A DNA stretch of 64,000 nt from positions 36,347-100,346 of the forward strand of contig JAFUWY010000012.1 in NCBI GenBank assembly GCA_017477245.1, written 5' to 3'. This stretch comes from Bacteroidales bacterium. GTDB lineage: Bacteria; Bacteroidota; Bacteroidia; Bacteroidales; UBA932. Positions within the stretch are counted from its first letter, which is position 1. Each line of letters opens with the position of its first letter. Below are positions 49,665-57,932 of this stretch, piece after piece. A program made the translations under genes and the position numbers. The notes beneath the pieces were generated by a model, which was given only the letters and a program-made list of their open reading frames with translations, had not been told where the DNA came from and did not search any database.

Positions 49665-50519
49665 TTAGCGGTTGTGCCGGGTCAGCCGGCGGGTGATTCG
49701 TCGGCTCCCGAGGCTCAGGAGCAGCACGATGACGGTCAGCACCAGGGCCGCCGCATAAGCCCTGTCCGGGAACGGATCGGGCATCGTGATCCAGTTGAAG
49801 ATCGCGAGCGGAAGCGTAGCGGTGGGATCGGACAGCGAGCCTGCCATCCGGTCGGAGAATCCGGCCGTGAACATCACGGCGGCGGCATCGCCGATGGCCT
49901 TGCCGATGGCGAGCAGGAAAGCCGTGACCATGCCCGGAAGCACTTGGCGCAGCAGGACCTTGAGCGTCTCCCATTTGGTGGCGCCAAGCGAATACGCGGC
50001 GTCCACCATCTCGTCGGGAACGGTCTTGGCGATCTCGTCGCCGGAACGCACCATGATCGGGATGATCAGCAGCGTAGTCACCAGGATGCCCCCCAGGGTA
50101 GAGGCGCGCATGCCCACCCAGACCATCACCATGAACGCGAAGGCGCCATAGACGATGCTCGGGATGCCGTAGAGGATGTCATAAGCCAGCCGGGCTATGT
50201 AGGAGAACTTGTCGGAGCGGCGCTTGTACAGCGTCATGTAGAAAACGACGGGGATACTGATGCAGGCGCCGGCCACGGCTGCCGGCAGCACCACCCACAG
50301 TGATCCGAGGATCGCATTGAGGAATCCGCCGTCGTCCTCCGTGTTCCAGTCCTTGCCGGGCACGCGCGAGACCATCTCCCAGGAGAGCGCCTTGATCCCG
50401 TGGGAGAAGACCGTCCAGACGATGCTCAGCACCACGCCGACTACCACCAGTGCAGCGAGCACCATCAAGACGTGCATCACTGCTTCTTCAATATGTTTGG
50501 CCTGCCATTTCTTGTCCAT
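49665..50519 (-). CDS. PstA-like oxyanion ABC transporter permease
   Basis: 284 residues, six TM helices, the first at about 15-37 (MHVLMVLAALVVVGVVLSIV). The permease-coupling loop is DAAYSLGATKWETLKVLLRQVLPG (EAA motif). ILYGIPSIVYGAFAF is the conserved PstA/PstC signature. It would pair with the PstC half of the upstream fusion. Three bp separate the two genes. Confidence 0.9.
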   Translation of the reverse strand: MDKKWQAKHIEEAVMHVLMVLAALVVVGVVLSIVWTVFSHGIKALSWEMVSRVPGKDWNTEDDGGFLNAILGSLWVVLPAAVAGACISIPVVFYMTLYKRRSDKFSYIARLAYDILYGIPSIVYGAFAFMVMVWVGMRASTLGGILVTTLLIIPIMVRSGDEIAKTVPDEMVDAAYSLGATKWETLKVLLRQVLPGMVTAFLLAIGKAIGDAAAVMFTAGFSDRMAGSLSDPTATLPLAIFNWITMPDPFPDRAYAAALVLTVIVLLLSLGSRRITRRLTRHNR

Positions 50520-50522
50520 AGA

Positions 50523-52466
50523 TCAGGAATTGTTCTTTTCAATGCGATACAGGATCACGCGCGAAAGGATATTGAAAGCCAGCACGATCAGCAGGAGCAG
50601 CAGGGCCGCGAACATGATGGCGGATTCATAGAGCGGGATGGAGGCCATCTCGCCGTAGTTGTTGCCGATCAGGGCCGGCAGCGTATAGAACGGATCTAGC
50701 AGCGAACCAGGCGCATGCGGCAGGCATCCGCACACCATCATCACCGCGATGGTCTCACCCACGCATTTGGACAGGGCGAGCACGACTGCGGCGAAGATGC
50801 CCGGAAGGCTTTTGCGTACGACGACTTTGCGTGTTGTCTGCCAGTGTGTGGCGCCCAGTGCGGTGGAAGCGTCGCGAAGGTCCTGCGACACGGTGGAGAA
50901 GATTTCCACGAACAGACTGATCAAGATCGGGAGCACCATCACGGAGAGCACCAGCGAGGCGGTGAGCAGGGAATATCCGAAGCGCGGAATCAGCGTCAGG
51001 ATGCCCCAGACGCCGTAGATGACTGACGGGAGCGCCGCGAGGATGTCCAACGCGGGATTGATGATACGGCGCAGCAGCGGTCGGGCGTATTCGGTCAGGT
51101 AGATAGCCGTGAGCAATGACAGGGGGAGGGAGATCAGGATAGCGATCAGCGTCACCGCCAGCGTGCCGCGGATGAAAGGCTGGAAGCCGAAGCGCCCCTG
51201 CGAGGGTTTCCACTCTGTGCCGGTGAGCAGTTCGCCGAGGGTGTTCTGCTCGAAGATCGGGGCTGACTTGAACCACAGACCAGCCAGCATCGCCGCGAGC
51301 AGCAGCAGTGAGCTCACCGTCAGGATGAACATCAGGACACCGGACAGGCGCTGCTTGTAGATGCGGCGCGCATTGCGTCCCGGAAGGAAGAACTGGACGC
51401 TGAGAAGGGCAGCCAGGCCGGACAGGACGGCAACAAGCAGCATCAGGGCATTGCCGGTGTTGTCGCGCCGGCGTCCGGCCTGGCGGGCGGCGCTCCGGAT
51501 CAGGTGCAGGGACTGGCGGGCGCTTTGCCGCGAGATGCGCACGAAGCCGTTGGGCTCATTCAGGTCCTGGCCTTCGCCCAGGATATAGCGCAGGAGGGCC
51601 ACGGCGGCAGAATCCGTCGGCGCCCCTTTGCTGACCAGGTACAGGTTGCGTGACGGGGGAGCCGGGAACCGGTCCGCTTCAATCGCTGCGGCGATGCTCG
51701 ATCGGGTCTGATAGAAATCTTCCTCGCGGGCGACCGTTCCGTCCCCGTCGATGTCCAGCGGCAGGACGGCAAGCCCTTCCTGCACATTCAGGCTCTGTGA
51801 ATCATAGGCATAGGCCATGTTGTTGAAGCCAATCCCGAATGGATCGGCGATCACGGCTTTCGAAATACCCGGATCCCCATAGACGGCCGTCCCGCCCAGA
51901 TCCTCCTGCACGGCCCCAAACCAGGCGGCGAAAGTCTGGGCGGCTCCGCACGCGTCGGAGCGCGTGTACACATTGATGGGTGCCGTATCGGCCGTGCCCA
52001 GCAACTGTCCCCAGGTCTTGCATTCGCCCGTGACCCAGATCCTGCGGGCGTCCTCTGCCGTGATCCCGTGGGCGCGGATCTTCTCGAGAAGGGGATTGGC
52101 TGCGCTCAGGACCGGCAGGACGGCATCCCGTCCCACCGGGAAGTCCACGGCGCCTTTCTCCCGCTCCTCGTCGTGCAGATCCCGGGACATCATGGCGAAA
52201 TCCACCATCCCGTTGATCACATCCGTCATCCCTTTGCCGGCTCCGCCGGCGGACAGATCGATGCGGACCCCCGGGTACTTTTCTGCGAAGTCGCCGGTCC
52301 ATTGCACGGCGAGGGGATACAGTGCAAACGCGCCGGAGATGGAAACGCTGCCTTCCAGCCCTTCCGGCGTGCCGGCAGCTTCCTTCCGGCTGCAGGACAC
52401 CACTCCCAGGCAGGTCAGCAGGAGGACCAGCAGCGGAACGCGGACATATTCTTTTCTAAAGTACAC
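50523..52466 (-). CDS. PstS-PstC fusion: binding-protein domain joined to permease
   Basis: 647 residues from GTG 52466. A lipoprotein-like signal (LTCLGVVSC) leads into a PstS-like domain of about 300 residues: SISGAFALYPLAVQW, DLSAGGAGKGMTDVINGM, VDFAMMSRDL. After a TM (about 340-365) comes a PstC-type permease with LDILAALPSVIYGVWGIL and DASTALGATHWQTTRKVV. In phosphate PstS the first anion loop reads like SGS(D/T)T; here it is SGAFA, lacking those hydroxyl ligands. A changed specificity, perhaps sulfate, is therefore plausible. The start codon lies inside the big palindrome. Confidence 0.85.
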   Translation of the reverse strand: MYFRKEYVRVPLLVLLLTCLGVVSCSRKEAAGTPEGLEGSVSISGAFALYPLAVQWTGDFAEKYPGVRIDLSAGGAGKGMTDVINGMVDFAMMSRDLHDEEREKGAVDFPVGRDAVLPVLSAANPLLEKIRAHGITAEDARRIWVTGECKTWGQLLGTADTAPINVYTRSDACGAAQTFAAWFGAVQEDLGGTAVYGDPGISKAVIADPFGIGFNNMAYAYDSQSLNVQEGLAVLPLDIDGDGTVAREEDFYQTRSSIAAAIEADRFPAPPSRNLYLVSKGAPTDSAAVALLRYILGEGQDLNEPNGFVRISRQSARQSLHLIRSAARQAGRRRDNTGNALMLLVAVLSGLAALLSVQFFLPGRNARRIYKQRLSGVLMFILTVSSLLLLAAMLAGLWFKSAPIFEQNTLGELLTGTEWKPSQGRFGFQPFIRGTLAVTLIAILISLPLSLLTAIYLTEYARPLLRRIINPALDILAALPSVIYGVWGILTLIPRFGYSLLTASLVLSVMVLPILISLFVEIFSTVSQDLRDASTALGATHWQTTRKVVVRKSLPGIFAAVVLALSKCVGETIAVMMVCGCLPHAPGSLLDPFYTLPALIGNNYGEMASIPLYESAIMFAALLLLLIVLAFNILSRVILYRIEKNNS

Positions 52467-52521
52467 TACTGCAATGTAGATTCGGACGACAAATCTACAT
52501 TAATTCTGTGTACTTTCCAAA
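52458..52521 (-). promoter_or_regulatory. promoter with nested palindromes for the transport/cysDNH operon
   Basis: Minus-strand promoter: TTTG at 52521-52518, 20-nt spacer, TAGATTTG at 52497-52490. Two dyads share the centre 52487. The inner is ATGTAGATT (52474-52482) with AATCTACAT (52492-52500). The outer is AAAGTACAC (52458-52466) with GTGTACTTT (52508-52516). Spacers are 7 nt on each side. The inner dyad covers the -7 box and start site; the outer one covers the GTG start codon. The Rrf2 regulator next door is the likely ligand. Confidence 0.8.
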
Positions 52522-52529
52522 TATCCCTA

Positions 52530-52943
52530 TTAAATCAGGTCTGCCAGGGTTTTGCGGAGCAGGGTAGCGTGCATATGCTCCTGGATTTCCCCGAAAAGCG
52601 GCCGGATGCGGCAGTCCGCGCGGTCGAGGCCGAATTCGCACGCGGAGGCACGGCCGCAGATGTCCAGGCAGGAGATGAGTTCCACGTCCTCGTCCAGGGC
52701 CAGGATCACATCGAGGATGCTGATTTCTCCGGGCGGGCGGGACAGGCGGTAGCCGCCGCTCACGCCCCGTACGCTTTCCAGCAGGGAGGCATTGCGCAAT
52801 TGGAGGAAGATGCCCTCCAGGAAGCGCTGGGGGACATGGCGGTCGCGGGCAATGGTGCTCATCGGGACCGCATTATCCTCGCCCCACTCTCGTGCGAGGA
52901 TGCTCAGGGCCATGATGGCGTAACGGGTCTTGCGGGAGAGCAT
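52530..52943 (-). CDS. Rrf2-family transcriptional regulator (IscR/CymR-like)
   Basis: 137 residues. Winged helix: MLSRKTRYAIMALSILAREW, PMSTIARDRHVPQRFLEGIF (recognition helix), GGYRLSRPPGEISILDVI (wing and dimer helix). Four cysteines in ISCLDICGRASACEF and DRADCRI (C-x3-C-x6-C-x8-C) could hold an Fe-S cluster, in the region where IscR has its three. CymR relatives control cysteine and sulfur metabolism in other phyla. It lies 63 bp upstream of the transport/cys operon, facing the same way across the palindromic promoter. Confidence 0.9.
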   Translation of the reverse strand: MLSRKTRYAIMALSILAREWGEDNAVPMSTIARDRHVPQRFLEGIFLQLRNASLLESVRGVSGGYRLSRPPGEISILDVILALDEDVELISCLDICGRASACEFGLDRADCRIRPLFGEIQEHMHATLLRKTLADLI

Positions 52944-52946
52944 AGG

Positions 52947-55208
52947 CTATTCCTTGCTGCCGCCGAGCCACTCGCAGGAGCTGGTCTCGCCTGCGATCCA
53001 GACGACGTCGCCGCTCTTGAATTCGTAGTCGGGGCGGGGGTTGGTGTGGAATCCACTTTCATTCAGGACGCTGATCACCATGCAGCGGTAGTCGCGCATG
53101 TTGGTGCCGCGCAGGGTCTTGCCGGTGAGGTAGGAGTTCTCGTCCAGGGTGATGGGAATCACTTCGAATTCCTGCTCCTGTCCCTCTGCCGGTGCAGCGG
53201 CCGACTCGGCCAGCATCGTGCGCAGCCGCTCGATCTGGTCCGTCGTGCCGACGGCCAGGAGTTTGTCGTGCGGATAGATGCAGACGTCGCCCGCCGGGAT
53301 GGTGATGCTGCGGGAGCCGCGCTGGATCTTGATGAGGTTGGCGCCGGTCTCGGCGCGGAACGGGATCTCCTTGAGCGGCTTGCCGGCGAAGGCGCAGTCG
53401 GGGGAGACTTCCAGCAGTTCCAGGTGGACGTCGTAGCCGGCCATCTTGTCCTGTACGGAGGTCGTGACCGGACGGCGCCGGCGCTCGATCTCCTCCTTCT
53501 CGTTGAGGTTCGTCAGGAAGCGCTGCTCCAGGGCGGAATAGCGGTGCATGGTGCGGCGGGCCGTCAGGATGAAGGCGATGCCGCCCAGGATGATGAGGAT
53601 GACCGCCCAGCCCGCCAGGTGGAAATGGCTGGCGATCACGCTGAGGATCATGGAGATGGCGAGGAAGCTGCGAGTGAGCACGAGCCCGGCGATGGGCCAG
53701 CGGTTGCTCTTCTTCTCCTTGAGAAGCTTGGCGGCGGGTTCGTTGATGGAGCCGGAGCTGATGGCGAAGCCGTAGAGGAACGGGGCCATCACCAGCAGGG
53801 TCACGACCACCACCACGAGGTTGTGCAGGAACGGGCTCCAGTCCGGGAAGAGGCGCGTAGCGAGCGGCTCCAGGAACTGCTTGGAACCGATCATGATGGC
53901 GAGCAGGACCACGCCGTAGAGCACGATGCGCAGGAAGTAGGCCTTCAGGAGCTTCTTCCACTCGCTCTGCTCCGCCGCGCTGGTGCGGCCGCCTTGCTCG
54001 GGGGCCGCGAGCCGCGCGATCCAGCGGTCCGGCAGCGTGCGCAGCAGCCAGCCGTGCGCGGGCGCCGCGAGCTTGATCATGTAGGGCGTCGTGAACGTGG
54101 TGATCACGGACACGGCGATGATGACCGGGTAGATGAAGTCGCGCATCACCCCGAGGTTCACGCCCACGCCTGCGATGATGAAGCCGAATTCGCCGAGCTG
54201 CGCGAGGCTGAATCCCGTGTTGACGGCATTCTCCAGGCCGCCGCCGGTCATCAGGATGCCGGCGCCCGCGAACAGGATGTGGCTCAGCATCACGATGAGC
54301 GTGATGATGAGGATGACCCACCAGTGCTCCGCGATGACGGCCGGGGCCACCATCATGCCCACGGACACGAAGAAGATGGCGCCGAACAGGTCCTTGATCG
54401 GACCGACCAGTCGGTCGATGTGCTCGCTCTCGATGGTCTCGGCGAGGATCGAACCCATCACGAAGGCGCCGAGCGCGGAGGAGAATCCGACGCTCTCGGC
54501 CAGCGCGACCATCCCGAAGCACAGGCCGATGCTGACGATCAGCAGGATCTCGTCGCTGAGGAAGCGGCGTGCGCGCTTGAGCACGGTCGGGATCAGGTAG
54601 ATGCCCACCAGGAACCACAGGATGAGGAAGAAAGCCAGTTTCAGCAGGTTGAAGAGCATCTCGCCCCCGGCGAAACGGTTGGAGACCGCCATCGTCGAGA
54701 GGAGCACCATCAGCAGGATCGCGATCAGGTCCTCGACCACGAGCGTGCCGAAGACCATCCCGGCCCAGGGTTTCTCCTTGAGGCCCATGTCGTCGTAGGA
54801 CTTGAGCACGACCATCGTGGAGGACATCGACAGCAAGCCGCCGAGGAAGATGCTCTCCATCGAGGTCCAGCCCAGGGCCTGTCCGGCCACGAATCCCAGC
54901 ACGAAGACGCCCAGGAACTTGCTTCCGGCCGTCACCAGGGCGCTGCTGCCCACCTTGAGGAGCTTCTTGAAGCTGAACTCCAGGCCGAGGCCGAACATCA
55001 GGAAGATGATGCCGATCTCGGACCATTGCTTGACGGTCTCCTCGCTCTGGATGCCCGGGAACCAGGAGATGTGCGGACCGATCAGGAAGCCCGCGATGAT
55101 ATAGCCCAGGATCAGCGGCTGCTTGAGGGCCTTGGAGATGATGGTGAATATGCCGGCGGACACGAGGATGATCGCCAGGTCCCGCACGAGGTTGAGTTCT
55201 TCGGACAT
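52947..55208 (-). CDS. Kef-type CPA2 cation:proton antiporter with two RCK-C domains
   Basis: 753 residues from ATG 55208; a longer frame to 55253 would include promoter sequence. The antiporter domain has about 12 TMs (QPLILGYIIAGFLIGPHIS, IFLMFGLGLEFSFKKLLK, GTLVVEDLIAILLMVLLS, LGAFVMGSILAET). After extra TMs at about 460-570 come two TrkA_C/RCK-C domains in tandem (ITIPAGDVCIYPHDKLLAVG and YEFKSGDVVWIAGET). There is no Rossmann RCK_N domain. It probably exchanges K+ or Na+ for H+, gated by a ligand bound to the RCK-C pair. Confidence 0.88.
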   Translation of the reverse strand: MSEELNLVRDLAIILVSAGIFTIISKALKQPLILGYIIAGFLIGPHISWFPGIQSEETVKQWSEIGIIFLMFGLGLEFSFKKLLKVGSSALVTAGSKFLGVFVLGFVAGQALGWTSMESIFLGGLLSMSSTMVVLKSYDDMGLKEKPWAGMVFGTLVVEDLIAILLMVLLSTMAVSNRFAGGEMLFNLLKLAFFLILWFLVGIYLIPTVLKRARRFLSDEILLIVSIGLCFGMVALAESVGFSSALGAFVMGSILAETIESEHIDRLVGPIKDLFGAIFFVSVGMMVAPAVIAEHWWVILIITLIVMLSHILFAGAGILMTGGGLENAVNTGFSLAQLGEFGFIIAGVGVNLGVMRDFIYPVIIAVSVITTFTTPYMIKLAAPAHGWLLRTLPDRWIARLAAPEQGGRTSAAEQSEWKKLLKAYFLRIVLYGVVLLAIMIGSKQFLEPLATRLFPDWSPFLHNLVVVVVTLLVMAPFLYGFAISSGSINEPAAKLLKEKKSNRWPIAGLVLTRSFLAISMILSVIASHFHLAGWAVILIILGGIAFILTARRTMHRYSALEQRFLTNLNEKEEIERRRRPVTTSVQDKMAGYDVHLELLEVSPDCAFAGKPLKEIPFRAETGANLIKIQRGSRSITIPAGDVCIYPHDKLLAVGTTDQIERLRTMLAESAAAPAEGQEQEFEVIPITLDENSYLTGKTLRGTNMRDYRCMVISVLNESGFHTNPRPDYEFKSGDVVWIAGETSSCEWLGGSKE

Positions 55209-55214
55209 AATCCA

Positions 55215-55222
55215 CAAAAATA
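55215..55222 (-). promoter_or_regulatory. TAnnTTTG promoter for the antiporter gene
   Basis: TATTTTTG on the minus strand, 6 nt before ATG 55208. Confidence 0.5.
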
Positions 55223-55234
55223 CAAAAAAACAAA

Positions 55235-55262
55235 CTACTGTGGGAGAAATCACCCACAGTAG
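55235..55262 (-). terminator. terminator after the ohrR-like gene
   Basis: CTACTGTGGG / 8-nt loop / CCCACAGTAG, 10-bp stem, followed on the minus strand by TTTGTTTTTTT. Confidence 0.85.
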
Positions 55263-55289
55263 CCTGCATTTTTTGCGGACTTGTGCGAA

Positions 55290-55727
55290 CTACTGCTGCA
55301 AGGCGAGGATCATCTCGTCCAGGGTGGCGAACAGTTCCGGGACGGCGTCCGGCGTGAGCCGGGCACAGACCATCCTGGAGCCGATCTGCGCCGGGATGTC
55401 GGCGGCGCGGCGTTCGAGCGCCCGCCCCTCCGCGGTGAGCGACACGATCACCTGGCGGCCGTCTTTCCGGCCTTTCTTCCGGGAGACCAGGCCCTGCTTC
55501 TCCATGCGCTGGAGGAGGGGGGTGACGGTGTTGGTCTCCAGGTGCAGGCGCTTCGCCAGGTCGTTGACCGGCTGGCCGTCCTGCTCCCAGAGCACCATCA
55601 TCACCAGGTACTGCGGGTACGTGATGCCGAGTTGGGAGAGGAAGGGCGTGTAGGCCTGCGTCACGAGCCGCGAGGCGGCGTAGAGCCGGAAGCAGAGCTG
55701 GTTGTCCAGTTTGAGCTGTTCGTACAT
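55290..55727 (-). CDS. OhrR-like MarR-family redox-sensing repressor
   Basis: 145 residues from ATG 55727. The N-terminus LDNQLCFRLYAASRLVTQAY carries the reactive Cys at about 11 in the exact OhrR setting (LxNQLCFxLY). The winged helix has VNDLAKRLHLETNTVTPLLQ and RKDGRQVIVSLT. OhrR-type repressors release DNA when organic hydroperoxides oxidise this Cys. Five bp after the glutathione peroxidase gene, it likely autoregulates the ferritin-gpx-ohrR operon through the palindromes at 56781-56832. Confidence 0.9.
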   Translation of the reverse strand: MYEQLKLDNQLCFRLYAASRLVTQAYTPFLSQLGITYPQYLVMMVLWEQDGQPVNDLAKRLHLETNTVTPLLQRMEKQGLVSRKKGRKDGRQVIVSLTAEGRALERRAADIPAQIGSRMVCARLTPDAVPELFATLDEMILALQQ

Positions 55728-55732
55728 GGCGG

Positions 55733-56209
55733 TTACAGGAGGGCCTTGATCTTGTCTTCGAGCGACTCGGGCTTGGCCATCGGGGCGAAGCGCTCGATCT
55801 TGCTGCCATCGCGGGAGATCAGGAACTTGGTGAAGTTCCACTTGATGGCGCCGCCGAGCAGCCCCTTGGTCACGCTCTTGAGATACTTGTAGATCGGGTG
55901 GGCACCCTCGCCGTTGACCTCGATCTTGCTCATCAGCGGGAAGGTCACGCCGTGGTTGAGGCGGCAGAACTCGGCGATCTCGGCGTCGGAGCCGGGCTCC
56001 TGGTGCGCGAACTGGTCGCAGGGGAAGCCGATGACCACGAGGCCCTGGTCCTTGTATTTCTTCCAGAGTGCCTCGAGTCCGTCATACTGCGGGGTGAAAC
56101 CGCATTTGGAGGCGGTGTTGACAATCAGCAGGACCTTGCCCTTGAAATCGGCGAAGTCCACCTCGCTGCCCTTGTTGTTGAGGGCTTTGAAATCGTAGAT
56201 ACTAGCCAT
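55733..56209 (-). CDS. glutathione-peroxidase-family thiol peroxidase
   Basis: 158 residues. Peroxidatic site NTASKCGFTPQYDGL (Cys, not Sec), FPCDQFAHQEPG supplying Gln and the resolving Cys, and KWNFTKFL supplying Trp and Asn: the full catalytic tetrad. Bacterial members generally use thioredoxin. It reduces organic and hydrogen peroxides in the cytoplasm; no signal peptide is present. It lies between ferritin (90-bp gap) and the OhrR-like gene. Confidence 0.94.
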   Translation of the reverse strand: MASIYDFKALNNKGSEVDFADFKGKVLLIVNTASKCGFTPQYDGLEALWKKYKDQGLVVIGFPCDQFAHQEPGSDAEIAEFCRLNHGVTFPLMSKIEVNGEGAHPIYKYLKSVTKGLLGGAIKWNFTKFLISRDGSKIERFAPMAKPESLEDKIKALL

Positions 56210-56299
56210 AGCTTTACTTTTTTTAGCGGTGGCGGGCAGCCTTTGCCGGATGCCCGCCGGACCGCGGTTGGATGGATTTGGGTTTGGATAAAACGGTTT

Positions 56300-56755
56300 T
56301 TACATTTGCTTCGCAAGCCAGTTCTGCAGGCCGATCTTCCCGATCAGTTCGAGCTGTTGCTCGCTCCAGCCCCAGTCCTCCTCCTCGTCGAGGGCGTAGC
56401 CACGCAGGAGGTCGTAGGTGGCGAAATCGTCGGCGACGGACAGGGTCACCTGCTGGAGGACGGGCACCTCGCGGCGGGAGATCTCGAGGTCGGCCTTGAT
56501 GAATTCGACGGGATCGGCGAAGACGGGCATCTCCGGGGCGGCCTCGACCTTGGGCTGGACGCCGAGGGCGATGATGCGGTCGATGAACTTGTCGACCCAC
56601 TCCATCTCTTCAGTGGCATGGTCGGCATACTTCTCGCCGAGTTTGGTGTAGCCCTGGGCGGCGAAAACCTTACCCTGGACCTTGTGGGAAAGAGACTGTG
56701 CGGCAAGGCCGGTAGCGTAGGCCTGCAGGATCTTGACGGAATTATCTTTGTTCAT
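56300..56755 (-). CDS. ferritin-like/bacterioferritin-like iron protein
   Basis: 151 residues from ATG 56755. It is four-helix-bundle-like: YATGLAAQSLSHKVQGKVFA, YADHATEEMEWVDKFIDRII (E-x-x-H type ligands), EFIKADLEISRREVPVLQQV, TYDLLRGYALDEEEDWGWSEQQLELI. The spacing fits the ferroxidase ligands of bacterioferritins or Dps-like ferritins. It would store iron and limit Fenton chemistry, in line with the peroxidase and redox regulator downstream. First gene of the operon. Confidence 0.85.
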   Translation of the reverse strand: MNKDNSVKILQAYATGLAAQSLSHKVQGKVFAAQGYTKLGEKYADHATEEMEWVDKFIDRIIALGVQPKVEAAPEMPVFADPVEFIKADLEISRREVPVLQQVTLSVADDFATYDLLRGYALDEEEDWGWSEQQLELIGKIGLQNWLAKQM

Positions 56756-56780
56756 GGTGTCAGTATTTTTTTTATTATTT

Positions 56781-56832
56781 ATATCGTTTGCGATACAAAG
56801 GTAATACAATAATTTTATATCGCAAGCGATAT
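56781..56832 (-). promoter_or_regulatory. promoter between two ATATCG palindromes upstream of ferritin
   Basis: Site 1 ATATCG-TTTG-CGATAC (56781-56796), site 2 ATATCGC-AA-GCGATAT (56817-56832, perfect), centres 36 bp apart. The minus-strand -7 box TACCTTTG lies at 56803-56796, abutting site 1. These are likely OhrR-type operators. The divergent dehydrogenase gene starts 60 bp beyond site 2 and could share them. Confidence 0.75.
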
Positions 56833-56892
56833 TTCAAAAAATTTTGCATTTTTTTCTGCGACCCCTTATCTTTAATACGTAAAAGAGAAGAT

Positions 56893-57831
56893 ATGAAGAT
56901 CGTATTCCTGGATGCAGCCACGCTGGGGGAGACTCCGCTGGATGAGATCGCGGACCTGGGCGAACTGGTCGCCTGGCCCGCAAGCACCCCCGCCGAAGCC
57001 CTGGAACGGGTGGGGGACTGCGACGTGCTGATCGTCAACAAGGTCCGCGTGACGGCGGAACTCCTGGACCATGCACCCCGGCTCCGGCTGGTGTGCGAGT
57101 CCGCCACGGGCGTCAACAACATCGACCTGGACGCCTGCGCCGCCCGGGGCATCCCCGTACGCAACGCCGCCGGCTACTCCACCGAGGCCGTCGTGCAATC
57201 GACCTTCGCCCACCTGCTGTCGCTCGCCGGACACGCTCCCTACTTCGACGCCTGCGTCAAGAGCGGCCGCTACTCCGCCGGCACGCTCTTCTGCGACATC
57301 TCCCATCCCTACACGGAGCTGGCCGGCAAGACCCTGGGTATCATCGGGATGGGCACCATCGGCGCCCGTGTAGCTGCGGTCGCCACGGCCTTCGGCATGC
57401 GCGTGATCTATTATTCCACCTCCGGCACCTCGCACAACACCGACTATCCGAGCGTCCCGCTGGACACGCTCCTGGCCCAAGCGGACGCCGTCTCCATCCA
57501 CGCGCCGCTCAACGAGCGGACCGCGGGGCTCATCGGCGCGCGCGAGCTGGAGCGGATGAAGCCGACCGCCTGGCTGCTCAACCTGGGCCGCGGCGGCATC
57601 GTGGACGAAGCCGCCCTGGCGCAGGCCGTGGACGCGGGCCGGATCGCCGGCGCTGCGCTGGACGTCTACGCGTCCGAGCCGCTCCCGGCCGGCAGCCCGC
57701 TGCTCAGCGTGCGCCATCCGGAGCGGTTCCGCTTCTCCCCGCACACCGCCTGGGCCAGCCGCGAAGCGCTCGCCCGGCTGGTCCGTCAGGTCGCGGACAA
57801 CATTCGTGGCACGGTTTTGGAAATAGGATAA
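56893..57831 (+). CDS. D-2-hydroxyacid dehydrogenase (glycerate/hydroxypyruvate type)
   Basis: 312 residues from ATG 56893. The NAD loop is GKTLGIIGMGTIGARVAAVA. Catalytic residues are Arg (NLGRGGIVDEAAL), Glu (LDVYASEPLPAGSP) and His (FSPHTAWASREAL). The SATGVNNIDLDACAARGIPV motif is family standard. It reduces 2-keto acids to D-hydroxy acids; the exact substrate is uncertain. Divergent from the ferritin operon, followed by a dyad (57849-57867) and a terminator. Confidence 0.93.
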   Translation: MKIVFLDAATLGETPLDEIADLGELVAWPASTPAEALERVGDCDVLIVNKVRVTAELLDHAPRLRLVCESATGVNNIDLDACAARGIPVRNAAGYSTEAVVQSTFAHLLSLAGHAPYFDACVKSGRYSAGTLFCDISHPYTELAGKTLGIIGMGTIGARVAAVATAFGMRVIYYSTSGTSHNTDYPSVPLDTLLAQADAVSIHAPLNERTAGLIGARELERMKPTAWLLNLGRGGIVDEAALAQAVDAGRIAGAALDVYASEPLPAGSPLLSVRHPERFRFSPHTAWASREALARLVRQVADNIRGTVLEIG

Positions 57832-57896
57832 TCCCGGAAACGAAAACCAATATCAAGCATTGATATTAAACAATAAACTGTACTACTACCTAAAAC

Positions 57897-57929
57897 AAAA
57901 TGCGGCGGCCGTGACGGTCTCCGCATTTT
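57897..57929. terminator. bidirectional terminator between convergent genes
   Basis: AAAATGCGG / CCGCATTTT, 9-bp stem with A and T tracts on both sides, usable from both directions. A second dyad AATATCA-AGCAT-TGATATT lies at 57849-57867. Confidence 0.8.
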
Positions 57930-57932
57930 ATT

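Noticed and set aside
52947-55809. Very long overlapping frames on both strands across the Kef antiporter
   Set aside because: Arg/Pro/Gly-rich translations without motifs; the antiporter frame has TM helices and RCK-C domains.
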